From Paenibacillus alba (lineage in GTDB: Bacteria; Bacillota; Bacilli; Paenibacillales; NBRC-103111), in NCBI RefSeq assembly GCF_013204855.1, contig NZ_JABMKZ010000033.1:26296-90295 (forward strand): a stretch of 64,000 nucleotides of DNA. The letters are read 5' to 3'. The position numbers and the translations under genes were made by a program. The notes beneath the pieces are model-generated. The model was given only the letters and a program-made list of their open reading frames with translations, did no database searches and was not told the DNA's origin. Positions 25,151 through 33,140 of the stretch are shown here, piece by piece (the first letter of the stretch is position 1; each line of letters starts with the position of its first letter).

Positions 25151-25226
25151 AGGGGTCGCTCCTATCTGATTACATACTAGTCCCGACTGTGGGAAAAACT
25201 AGGATGGTCAGAAAGGAGTGACCCCT
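25151..25226 (+). promoter_or_regulatory. 13-bp stem covering the RBS of the hemolysin III gene
   Basis: AGGGGTCGCTCCT (25151-25163) pairs with AGGAGTGACCCCT (25214-25226), with one G-U pair. The right arm contains most of the AAAGGAG ribosome site of the gene at 25231. Confidence 0.5.
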
Positions 25227-25230
25227 TGTC

Positions 25231-25875
25231 ATGGAAACCGGTCTTCATTTGAGGGAAGAACGTTTAAATGCCATTAGTCATGGTATTGGCGTGATACTAA
25301 GTGTTATGGGGCTTGTGCTGCTGCTTCAGCGTGCCGCGATGTTCCAAGATTGGACTTATACGATTAGTAATTTCATCTATGGCACCTCGTATTGCCTTGT
25401 GTATCTGTCCTCCACACTCCTGCATAGCTCCCGCTCCCGCAAATGGAGCGAACGCTTCGAGAAGCTGGACCATGCTTCCATTTTTATCGCGATAGCGGGT
25501 TCATATACCCCATTTCTTCTCATTACGCTGCCAGGATTCACTGGTTATACGTTATTAGTTGTGATATGGGCGCTGGCGCTGGCCGGTGTTCGTTATGTTT
25601 CTTTTATTATTAAACGGTTTATGCCATGGGGGCTGATCTTTTACATGGTCATGGGAGGCTTCATGATGTCGTTAATCCTTCCGTTGTACCATCGGCTTCC
25701 AATGATCGCTGTGATCTGGATTGTGCTTGGCGTTATCGCTTATTTGGTCGGATTGATGTTTTTTCTTTGGCGAAATTTAAAGTATCATCATACCATTTGG
25801 CACTTGTTTGTGCTTGCCGGAAGCAGTTGCCACTTCATCGCCGTGTACGGGTACGTCATGCCCTCGCTCCTATAA
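25231..25875 (+). CDS. Hemolysin III family membrane protein (YqfA/TrhA-like)
   Basis: A 214-residue protein with seven hydrophobic segments, of the PAQR/hemolysin III family. The signature EERLNAISHGIG starts at about 9, STLLHSS lies near 61, and HHTIWHLFVLAGSSCHF near 190 carries the conserved histidines thought to bind zinc. Bacillus TrhA (YplQ/YqfA relatives) has been linked to membrane fatty-acid homeostasis. The gene starts at ATG 25231, whose AAAGGAG site lies in a long stem (25151-25226). Confidence 0.88.
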   Translation: METGLHLREERLNAISHGIGVILSVMGLVLLLQRAAMFQDWTYTISNFIYGTSYCLVYLSSTLLHSSRSRKWSERFEKLDHASIFIAIAGSYTPFLLITLPGFTGYTLLVVIWALALAGVRYVSFIIKRFMPWGLIFYMVMGGFMMSLILPLYHRLPMIAVIWIVLGVIAYLVGLMFFLWRNLKYHHTIWHLFVLAGSSCHFIAVYGYVMPSLL

Positions 25876-26063
25876 GCTGGGACCTATCCGGTTAATGCTG
25901 AATTTCCTGCCAAATGTGCTCGCCGGCTTGCTCCAATTTATAAACCTAGACTCTTTGAGCGATGGGAGCAATTGCGACCTTGTGTCCGATCTAGAAGGGA
26001 AGCAGCCTTGAATAGAGACTTTTCTCACGAAGTTAGCACAAGACTAAGATGATGTTGGATAAG

Positions 26064-26957
26064 TTACTGGGAGGACAGTCTTCGTCGTGCTTCTGAAGGC
26101 GGATATTGCTTATATTTCTTATATAGCTTTGTAAAATAGTTGGCATTTCCGCAGCCGATCCGCTCAGAGATTTCCGAGACGGTCCACTCCGTTTCCCGGA
26201 GCAAGCGATCGGCTTCCTGAATGCGCAGCCAATTGATGTAATCAATGAAGGTGCGTCCAGTCAGCCTTTTGAATGTTTTGCAAAAATGGTAGGGATTCAA
26301 GTTCACCATCCGGGCTGCTTTTTCCACGGTAAGTGGTTCTGCGATATGGGATTCCAAGTACTGAATCAACGGTTTGAAGGACTCCGAGTGACGCTTTGGA
26401 GCGGGTTTAGCTGCGAATTTATCGGCAAGGAATTGCCGCGAAAGCCGTGTGAACAGAAGCTGAAAGTTATGTTTAATGACCAGCTCGTAGGCAGGCTGCT
26501 TCTGCTCAAACTCGGTCGTTGATCCGCGAATTAAGTTCCGGTAAGGGGCTGCAAGCTCATCATTTGCCAGCAGCTTCACCGGAATATGAGCACGCCCATC
26601 AAGAAAAGGCAGAATATGCCGTTCATAAACAAGGTCAGGAGGTACTACGCGAAGCAGCGCAGCGTTAAAAACAATCGCGACATACTCCATTTCTTCATCT
26701 GCGGTACTATAGCCAACATGCAGCGCACCGGAGGGAACGAACAAGAGATCCCCGGCTTCAACTTCGTAAGGTTGGCTATCGATAAGGAACAAGGCTTTGC
26801 CATACTGCATGTCAATGATTTCAAAATGCTCATGCCAATGAAGATAAAGGATATTGGCATCCTTACTCGCATTCGCAGGGCGATTGCGATAAAACCAGAT
26901 GGGGTAGCAGTTGTCCCACCGCGGTGTTTGTTCCATTAGATCCTGTGGGTATGTCAT
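26064..26957 (-). CDS. AraC-family transcriptional regulator
   Basis: 297 residues with an N-terminal cupin sensor (HWHEHFEIIDMQYGKALF) and a C-terminal double HTH (VEKAARMVNLNPYHFCKTFKR; ANYFTKLYKKYKQYPPSE, in part). The frame is open from 26975, but GAGG is positioned for the ATG at 26957. It is divergent from the PhyH-HEAT gene at 27140 and probably controls it. The 188 bp between its stop and the hemolysin III gene hold no feature. Confidence 0.88.
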   Translation of the reverse strand: MTYPQDLMEQTPRWDNCYPIWFYRNRPANASKDANILYLHWHEHFEIIDMQYGKALFLIDSQPYEVEAGDLLFVPSGALHVGYSTADEEMEYVAIVFNAALLRVVPPDLVYERHILPFLDGRAHIPVKLLANDELAAPYRNLIRGSTTEFEQKQPAYELVIKHNFQLLFTRLSRQFLADKFAAKPAPKRHSESFKPLIQYLESHIAEPLTVEKAARMVNLNPYHFCKTFKRLTGRTFIDYINWLRIQEADRLLRETEWTVSEISERIGCGNANYFTKLYKKYKQYPPSEARRRLSSQ

Positions 26958-27139
26958 GGGTGGCCTCGCTTTCATAGGCAGATCGATGAGCTCATTTCAT
27001 TCCGAATCGGGAGAAGGAAAGGGCATCTTAGTTTTGTGCTACCTCTAATTAAGATCGTCTATTATTTGTTGGCAGCGTCTTTCTTATAATAAGGATATTG
27101 TTACTGCAATTATACTAATGCCAAGGAGGCTGGAACAAC

Positions 27140-28549
27140 ATGCAGGAAAATAACCTTTTATTATTGACAGACGAACAAATGAGAACCTTTATTACGAACG
27201 GGTGCCTGTTGCTCAAAACGGACTTCTCCCCCGAGTTTCATGCGAATCTGCTGGAACAGCTAAACACGGTGTACACAGAAGAAGGTAACCCTGGAAATAA
27301 TTTATTGCCTCGCATTCGGGATCTGCAAAAAGTGTTTGATCACCCGGTCGTAACTGGCGCACTTACGAGCGTGCTGGGACCCAACTATATGATGCATGCG
27401 CATCGACATGGACACTTCAATGCCTCTGATAAAGCCGGAGGCTGGCACAAGGACAGCTATTGGGGCTATGATCGCATGCGCAATCACCATCCCAATTGGG
27501 CAATGATTATGTATTTCCCGCAGGACACTCCCGTGGAATTGGGGCCAACTGGCATCTTGCCAGGCACGCAAAATCACCAATCCCGCAACTTTGAGTCGAG
27601 TGAACAGGCAGGCGAAGTATTGGCAAACGGGGAAGCAGGCACCTTCGCGTTGATTCATTATGATATTTGGCACCGTTCTACGCCGAACATCCTTGGGCAG
27701 CCCCGCTACATGCTGAAGTTTGAGTTCATGCGAACCGAGATGCCGCAGCAGCCAAGCTGGAACAACCAAGAGCGCGCTTGGAAGAGACCAACAAATCTCC
27801 TTGCGCCGATCGCTGAGCATGACCTCATGTGGGAGGAAACGTGGAACTGGTTATCCGGGGAAATCGGCAGTTTGGCCGAAACCGCTTCGCCGGATGCGGA
27901 GCACATTCAGGAGCTGGCCAGCCAGTTGGCTGGTTTTGAGCCTACGGCCATTAACGCTGCTTATGATTTGGCACGCAGAGGGCAGCTGGGGATTGAAGCT
28001 TTGCTTAAGGGACTGAACAGCGACAATGAGCAAGTGTCCCGTGTATCTACCTACGGATTGTCTGTTGCCGGAAGTGGTGCGGTTAAAGGGTTAACAGCAG
28101 CGCTAACCCATGAAAATAAGGACATCGTCGTGCGCGCTGTATTTGCTCTTGGTGAATTAAGAGGCGTGGCAGCTGAAGCTGCTCCGGCTTTAGTTAAGCT
28201 GTTCGAGCATCCAGCTGAAGAGGTCCGTATCGCTGTCGTCGATGCGCTTGGTTTCGTAGACAGACCAAGCGATGAGATTGTGGCTAGCTTGGCAAAAGCG
28301 TTGCAAGATGCGAACGCGCAGGTCCGCTTCATGGCGAGCTTATCCTTATCTCGCTTAGGTGCTTCTGCCGAAGCGGCAGTGCCGCAGCTGGAAGTTGCGC
28401 TGGATGACGAAAACCGCTATGTGCGTGCACATGCCGCGGAATCCTTGCACTACATCGGTACAGAGCGGGCTAAGAATACGCTCATTAAATATTTATTAAA
28501 TTCCCGCTGGTGTCCAACTACGACGAAAGTTAACGCGTTCTATCCTTAA
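27140..28549 (+). CDS. Phytanoyl-CoA dioxygenase (PhyH)-like domain fused to HEAT repeats
   Basis: 469 residues. The N-terminal part (about 10-215) is a PhyH-type Fe(II)/2-oxoglutarate oxygenase with the metal triad His103-x-Asp105 and His178 (DIWHRSTPN) and a candidate 2-oxoglutarate Arg at 189. After a linker, residues about 260-455 carry at least five HEAT/PBS-lyase-like repeats (HENKDIVVRAVFALGEL, HPAEEVRIAVVDALG, DANAQVRFMASLSLSRLG, DENRYVRAHAAESLHYIG). AAGGAGG precedes the ATG. The repeats suggest a protein-binding scaffold next to the hydroxylase. Substrate unknown. A divergent AraC gene is the likely regulator. Confidence 0.85.
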   Translation: MQENNLLLLTDEQMRTFITNGCLLLKTDFSPEFHANLLEQLNTVYTEEGNPGNNLLPRIRDLQKVFDHPVVTGALTSVLGPNYMMHAHRHGHFNASDKAGGWHKDSYWGYDRMRNHHPNWAMIMYFPQDTPVELGPTGILPGTQNHQSRNFESSEQAGEVLANGEAGTFALIHYDIWHRSTPNILGQPRYMLKFEFMRTEMPQQPSWNNQERAWKRPTNLLAPIAEHDLMWEETWNWLSGEIGSLAETASPDAEHIQELASQLAGFEPTAINAAYDLARRGQLGIEALLKGLNSDNEQVSRVSTYGLSVAGSGAVKGLTAALTHENKDIVVRAVFALGELRGVAAEAAPALVKLFEHPAEEVRIAVVDALGFVDRPSDEIVASLAKALQDANAQVRFMASLSLSRLGASAEAAVPQLEVALDDENRYVRAHAAESLHYIGTERAKNTLIKYLLNSRWCPTTTKVNAFYP

Positions 28550-28551
28550 AA

Positions 28552-28613
28552 AAGTGTGGCCTGTGAAACTGCTTGTTCCCTATCGGAACGGCAGGTCACA
28601 GGCCGCTTTTTTG
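28552..28613 (+). terminator. Strong terminator after the PhyH-HEAT gene
   Basis: GGCCTGTGA (28558-28566) pairs with TCACAGGCC (28596-28604), with an inner GTTCC/GGAAC stem, followed by GCTTTTTTG. Confidence 0.9.
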
Positions 28614-28682
28614 TTCTTGTGTGCTCGAAGCGCGGCAAGTGCGCTAGGATGCGCCGAGTGGGGGCAGGTGACCGAGTGCTAA

Positions 28683-29190
28683 GTGCCCCAAGCACCTCCA
28701 AGCACCTGGGGTACCTCCAAGTAGCGCAAGTAGCCCAAGTAGCGCAAGTAGCCCAAGTACCTCAAGTACCTCAAGTAGCCATGTAGCTCAAGTAGCTCAA
28801 GTAGCTCAAGTAGCTCAAGTAGCCCAAGTAGCTCAAGTAGCCCAAGTAGCTCAAGTAGCTCAAGTACCTCAAGTAGCCATGTAGCCCAAGTGCCTCAAGT
28901 AGCTCAAGTAGCCGAAGCATCCTAAGCATCCTAAGCACCCCAAGTACCTCCAAGTACCTCCAGTCACCTCAAGTGCCCCAAGTACCTCAAGTACCTCAAG
29001 TAGCCATGTAGCTCAAGTAGCTCAAGTAGCTCAAGTAGCTCAAGTAGCTCAAGTAGCTCAAGTAGCTCAAGTAGCTCAAGTAGCTCAAGTAGCTCAAGTA
29101 GCTCAAGTACCTCAAGCACACCAAGCACCTCCAAGTACCTCCAAGTACCTCCAGTCACCTCAAGTGCCCCAAATAGCCCAAATAGCCCAA
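28683..29190. repeat. Minisatellite array 1 (9-bp unit CAAGTAGCT/CAAGTACCT)
   Basis: About 500 bp of mostly contiguous 9-bp units, chiefly CAAGTAGCT and CAAGTACCT with CAAGTAGCC, CAAGCACCT and similar variants, roughly 55 in all. No unit contains a stop in several frames, so long false ORFs run on both strands. No ribosome site or start signal supports translation. It ends just before a nested-palindrome element. Confidence 0.92.
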
Positions 29191-29206
29191 GCCCCGCAAC
29201 CCAGAC

Positions 29207-29411
29207 GAAACGGAACTGAGATCCCTTATTTCACTGAAAACTACCACTAAACCTGTTCAAAGGGAACTGAGATCCGCTATTTTGCACATTTCAGCCTCAA
29301 ATTGGCGATATTTCATCAAATAGCGTACTCCAGTTCCTCTTCACATGAGAAACTGCTTGATTTGTCCAAAATAGCGTATTCTAGTTCCGCCTGAGTTAGC
29401 ATATGGAGCAA
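29207..29411. repeat. Dispersed nested-palindrome element, copy 3 (type 2)
   Basis: Starts with GAAACGGAACTGAGATCCC and contains an inner forward half-site (GGAACTGAGATCCGCTATTTT near 29264, first 20 bases given by the family), an inner inverted one (AAATAGCGTACTCCAGTTCC near 29319) and an outer inverted one (AATAGCGTATTCTAGTTCC near 29370). It is nearly identical over about 200 bp to 29677-29880. Confidence 0.9.
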
Positions 29412-29476
29412 CAAGGAGCCAAACCCAGCCAAACTCTAGTTGAACACAATTAAAAAGCAAAAAGAGAGAAAGAAAC

Positions 29477-29668
29477 AAGTACCTCAAGTACCTCAAGTAC
29501 CTCAAGTACCTCAAGTACCTCAAGTACCTCAAGTACCTCAAGTACCTCAAGTACCTCAAGTACCTCAAGTACCTCAAGTACCTCAAGTACCTCAAGCCCC
29601 CCAAGCCCCCCAAGTATCCCAGGCGCCTCAAGCCCCCCAAGTATCCCAGGCGCCTCAAGCCCCCCCAA
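29477..29668. repeat. Minisatellite array 2 (9-bp unit CAAGTACCT)
   Basis: Thirteen consecutive perfect CAAGTACCT units, then about eight diverged ones (CAAGCCCCC, CAAGTATCC, CAGGCGCCT). It stands in the same position relative to copy 4 of the element as array 1 does to copy 3. Confidence 0.92.
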
Positions 29669-29676
29669 CCTAGACA

Positions 29677-29880
29677 AAACGGAACTAGGATCCCTTATTT
29701 CACTGAAAACTACCACAAAACCTGTTCAAACGGAACTGAGATCCGCTATTTTGCACATTTTAGCCTCAAATTGGCGATATTTCATCAAATAGCGTACTCC
29801 AGTTCCTCTTCACATGAGAAACTGCTTCATTTGTCCGAAATAGCGTATTCTAGTTCCGCCTGAGTTAGCATATGGAGCAA
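29677..29880. repeat. Dispersed nested-palindrome element, copy 4 (type 2)
   Basis: Near-identical to copy 3, with scattered substitutions such as CTAGGATCCC for CTGAGATCCC. It ends about 10 bp from the 3' end of the AraC gene at 29891. Confidence 0.9.
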
Positions 29881-29890
29881 ACAAGAGCGC

Positions 29891-30739
29891 TCACTCACCC
29901 AACTGCGGTTTCAGATCGCGAAAAGCCGTAGGCTTGAAGCCAGTATGCTCACGGAACATGCGTGAGAAGTACGATAACTCCATGCCGAGGGTGTCGGCGA
30001 TTTGGGAAACATTTAAATCCGTCATCATCAAATAATCCTTCGCCTTCTCGCAACGAAGATGATTCATATATTGAATGGGGGAATAACCCGTAAATTGTTT
30101 AAATGCATTGATAAAGTAATTCGGATGGTAATGGGCGATGCGAGACAATGTATCGACAGAAACATTTTCAGCTAGATGTTGTTCCATGTAGAGCAGCACG
30201 CTGTTCATTTTCTCAAAAGTTGGTGTTGACGCCAAATTAAGTTTAACTTTGTCGCATTGATCAATGAAATCAGCGATACAGCTCATCATAACGGCGTTGA
30301 GTCTGAATTCTGAGGTTAGTTCATCGCTCTGACGGTAAGTAATGAGCTGCTCAAAGGTTGATTGCAGGGCTTCCGGGTCTTTCACCTTAATGAAAGGGGA
30401 GGTTTGCAGAATTTGGAATAAGTCCAAATCTCCGATTTTTGCTGTGAAATGGACCCAATATTTGCCGAAAGTATGCTCGCTGATCGTGCCGTAGGCCTGA
30501 TCGCTTCCGGCCGGGAGCAGATAAAGCTCGTCTGGCTTTGGATAATAGGTGCGATCGCCAATACGGACGTAGCCTTCGCCCTCACGAATGTAATAGAGTC
30601 GATTAAAAGGACAAGCGTCATTCTCATCTTGCCAGGCTCGAGATACTTTGGTATAGGCCGCATAGGATAAATCAAGCTTAGCCTTGGCGATGTATTTTTT
30701 CCAGAAAGTACGTTGACTTTCATTCATATCTGTCTTCAT
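29891..30739 (-). CDS. AraC-family transcriptional regulator
   Basis: 282 residues: an N-terminal AraC-binding cupin (YIREGEGYVRIGDRTYYPKPDE in part) and a C-terminal double HTH (VDTLSRIAHYHPNYFINAFKQ; LSYFSRMFREHTGFKPTAFR, each shortened). AAAGGAA is spaced for the ATG at 30739. It starts 4 bp after the TetR stop, so the two regulators form an operon divergent from the drug exporter. Confidence 0.88.
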   Translation of the reverse strand: MKTDMNESQRTFWKKYIAKAKLDLSYAAYTKVSRAWQDENDACPFNRLYYIREGEGYVRIGDRTYYPKPDELYLLPAGSDQAYGTISEHTFGKYWVHFTAKIGDLDLFQILQTSPFIKVKDPEALQSTFEQLITYRQSDELTSEFRLNAVMMSCIADFIDQCDKVKLNLASTPTFEKMNSVLLYMEQHLAENVSVDTLSRIAHYHPNYFINAFKQFTGYSPIQYMNHLRCEKAKDYLMMTDLNVSQIADTLGMELSYFSRMFREHTGFKPTAFRDLKPQLGE

Positions 30740-30743
30740 GCTG

Positions 30744-31397
30744 TTAAATTCCTTTCACAAACAATCGGCAGATACCTTCAATGAACTGCTCTTTCGTGTA
30801 TCCAAGTATTTCCCTATGGTACATATATTGATCAGGCATGAGAGAGCCAAGTATGGTATTTACGGTCAGGGTAACATCCAGCGGTTGAATCTCCCCTTGT
30901 TGAACAGCACGTTCCATTAGGGGGGCAAGGATATTATGCAACCGAATGAAAATCGGTTTCTTGTGCAAATAGAAGCTTCCCTTATCGTTATAAGTCATAT
31001 TGACCGAAGAGAGCAGGGAGGCTTTATCATCGATGAAGTCGATAATCAGCTTGATCGAATTGGATACTTGACTCATCGCCTTGATCTCTGGAGCAGGATC
31101 GGTCAAACTTCTTTCCAAAGATTCGATGAACTGGGAAGTTGTTGAACGCAATAAGTCGCTGCAAACTTCCCCAATATGCGCATATCGGCGATAAAGTGTA
31201 CCTTGACCTACCCCTGCTTCTTTGGCGATTTGGTGCATGGTCACGGTTTCAATGGCATGTGTTTGAAAAAGGTTTCGGGCCGTTGTCAGAATACGTCTCC
31301 GATACTCGGAATCCTTTTCTTCACGTCGACCACAAATTGTATGGGCTTCGAACTCTAGATTATACAACGAATCTTTGGGGTCATCGGTATGGTTCAT
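30744..31397 (-). CDS. TetR-family transcriptional repressor
   Basis: 217 residues. The N-terminal HTH spans about 30-75 (ILTTARNLFQTHAIETVTMHQIAKEAG in part, GQGTLYRRYAHIGE) and is followed by a helical ligand domain. AGGAGG on the minus strand sets the ATG at 31397. It is divergent from a DHA2 exporter whose promoter contains perfect palindromes, so it most likely represses the exporter and possibly itself, being released by a drug ligand. Confidence 0.9.
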   Translation of the reverse strand: MNHTDDPKDSLYNLEFEAHTICGRREEKDSEYRRRILTTARNLFQTHAIETVTMHQIAKEAGVGQGTLYRRYAHIGEVCSDLLRSTTSQFIESLERSLTDPAPEIKAMSQVSNSIKLIIDFIDDKASLLSSVNMTYNDKGSFYLHKKPIFIRLHNILAPLMERAVQQGEIQPLDVTLTVNTILGSLMPDQYMYHREILGYTKEQFIEGICRLFVKGI

Positions 31398-31439
31398 GCG
31401 TGTACGCCTCCTGAAAACAATCCTTAACAAAATAATAAT

Positions 31440-31490
31440 TTGACATTACGGACAATTGTCCGTAATATGGGGTTGCGGACAGATGTCCGT
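31440..31490 (+). promoter_or_regulatory. Exporter promoter with TetR-type operators
   Basis: TTGACA (31440-31445), 17 bp, TAATAT (31463-31468). A perfect 22-bp palindrome with half ATTACGGACAA spans 31445-31466, filling the spacer. A second site with the same core, CGGACA-GA-TGTCCG, lies at about 31475-31489. Confidence 0.85.
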
Positions 31491-31538
31491 TACAATTGTA
31501 ACATAAAAAGAGAGCGATTGTCGAAGGAGGAGCAGGAG

Positions 31539-33041
31539 ATGAGTCAGAAAACAATATCCGGTGAAACCGAACCGGAATTTAAGATCAGCAGTATATTGGT
31601 ACCGTTGATTGCTATTATAACAGGTATTTTTATGGTTATCCTCGACTCCACAGCGATGAATGTGGCCTTGTCGAAATTGGTAGTTGATTTTCAAACGGAT
31701 TTGCCAACGATTCAGTGGACGGTAACGGGGTATATGTTAGCGACAGCCGCGGTTATTCCATTGGCAGGATGGTTATCCGATCGTTTCGGAGCCAAAAATG
31801 TATTCCTCACTTCCGTTCTATTGTTCACGATTGCCTCGGTCCTATGCGCAACTCCAAATAGTGCCGAATGGTTAATTATTTTCCGCGTTCTGCAAGGTTT
31901 AGGCGGCGGGTTCGTGATGCCGGTTGCCATGGCCTATGTGTTCCGTCTCAGTCCTCCTAGGAAAATCGGTCAAGTCATGGGTATGCTCGGTGTGCCAATC
32001 CTGTTGGCGCCTGCCATCGGACCTATTTTGGCCGGTTGGTTGGTGGAATACCATTCCTGGCATTGGATTTTCCTGATTAATCTGCCAGTCGGTATTTTCA
32101 GCTTTATTTTCGGACTGTGGAAACTGCCTGCGGTAGCCCGCAAGAAGATAGCCGGCTTCGACTTGCCAGGTATGATTCTTGGACCTATTGCTTTTGCCGC
32201 CTTATCCTACGGCATTACACAAGGCGCGGAAAGCTGGACTTCTGCTAAAACGCTTGGCGGAATTATTATCGGAGCCGTTGCCCTGATCGCTTTCATCATT
32301 GTTGAATTGAAGGCTAAGATTCCTTTATTAGAGCTGCGCGTGTTCAAATCGGTAGATTTCTCCTTTGGTATCTTTGTGCAGTGGGTTTTGCAATTTTCCT
32401 TATTCGGGGCCATCTTTCTGCTTCCGCAATTTCTTCAGCAAGCCCGCGGCTATGGCGCTTTTGATACAGGCATGACGTTATTCCCGCAAGCGATCGCGTC
32501 CGCTGTTATGATGCCAATTGGCGGCTTCTTATTTGACAGGATTGGTGTGCGTTGGTTAGTCGTAGTTGGACTGAGCTTAGTTTCCGGTGCAATCTTTCAA
32601 TACTCGCATGTCGACTTAACGACAGAAGGATCTGATTTGATTCTGCCGCTCATTATGGCAGGCGCAGGTATGGGCCTCATGATGATGCCGCTGAACTCTC
32701 ACTTGATCAAGAAAGCTCCACAAGATTTGGTTAGCCGCGTAACTTCGTTAACAAGTGCGATGCAGCAAGTTATCAACTCCTTCGCTGTGGCGACACTGGT
32801 GACTATTCTTTCTTCGCGAGTGACGTCAACGATTGCGGAGAAGAACATCCCGATCACGGGTCCGGCTGATATGCAGAAAGCTATGCTGGCAGTGGCGCCA
32901 GAGGCCTTCGGCCATACCTTCCGTGTGATGCTGTTTATTGCTGTCGGAGGGATTATCCTTGGTTTCTTCCTGCGTCGCGGCAAAGAACATTCCTCGGAAG
33001 CCGTGAAAAAAACAGAGGTCGTGCTAGAGGGACTTCACTAA
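31539..33041 (+). CDS. DHA2-family MFS drug exporter (EmrB/QacA type)
   Basis: A 500-residue proton-driven multidrug exporter with about 14 membrane helices. The motif ILDSTAMNVALSKL in helix 1, GWLSDRFGAKNVF in the first loop, and RVLQGLGGGFVMPVAM are typical of the family. A longer frame begins at 31440 inside the promoter; AAGGAGG at 31524-31530 sets the ATG at 31539. Controlled by the divergent TetR gene through the two operators. The final helix is followed by a short hydrophilic tail. Confidence 0.92.
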   Translation: MSQKTISGETEPEFKISSILVPLIAIITGIFMVILDSTAMNVALSKLVVDFQTDLPTIQWTVTGYMLATAAVIPLAGWLSDRFGAKNVFLTSVLLFTIASVLCATPNSAEWLIIFRVLQGLGGGFVMPVAMAYVFRLSPPRKIGQVMGMLGVPILLAPAIGPILAGWLVEYHSWHWIFLINLPVGIFSFIFGLWKLPAVARKKIAGFDLPGMILGPIAFAALSYGITQGAESWTSAKTLGGIIIGAVALIAFIIVELKAKIPLLELRVFKSVDFSFGIFVQWVLQFSLFGAIFLLPQFLQQARGYGAFDTGMTLFPQAIASAVMMPIGGFLFDRIGVRWLVVVGLSLVSGAIFQYSHVDLTTEGSDLILPLIMAGAGMGLMMMPLNSHLIKKAPQDLVSRVTSLTSAMQQVINSFAVATLVTILSSRVTSTIAEKNIPITGPADMQKAMLAVAPEAFGHTFRVMLFIAVGGIILGFFLRRGKEHSSEAVKKTEVVLEGLH

Positions 33042-33049
33042 AAGAGAAT

Positions 33050-33091
33050 AAAAAGTGCAGGCTGCTTCTTAGAAGCAACCTGCACTTTTTG
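33050..33091. terminator. Bidirectional terminator between exporter and SNF2 gene
   Basis: GTGCAGG-GCTTCT pairs with AGAAGC-CCTGCAC, with AAAAA before and TTTTT after. Confidence 0.92.
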
Positions 33092-33140
33092 TTTACAGAG
33101 AAATACATTCTTTGCACTGACGCGGGGAGCCAGTTTCCGA

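Noticed and set aside
28683..29190. Repeat-peptide coding genes in the minisatellite (YLS, LEL or VPQ triplets)
   Set aside because: All frames are open only because the 9-bp unit lacks stops. There is no ribosome site and no non-repeat domain.
28683..29668. CRISPR array
   Set aside because: Units are 9 bp and contiguous, without unique spacers, and no cas genes lie in the window.
31440..31538. Upstream start for the DHA2 exporter
   Set aside because: This stretch is the promoter and operators. AAGGAGG fits the ATG at 31539.
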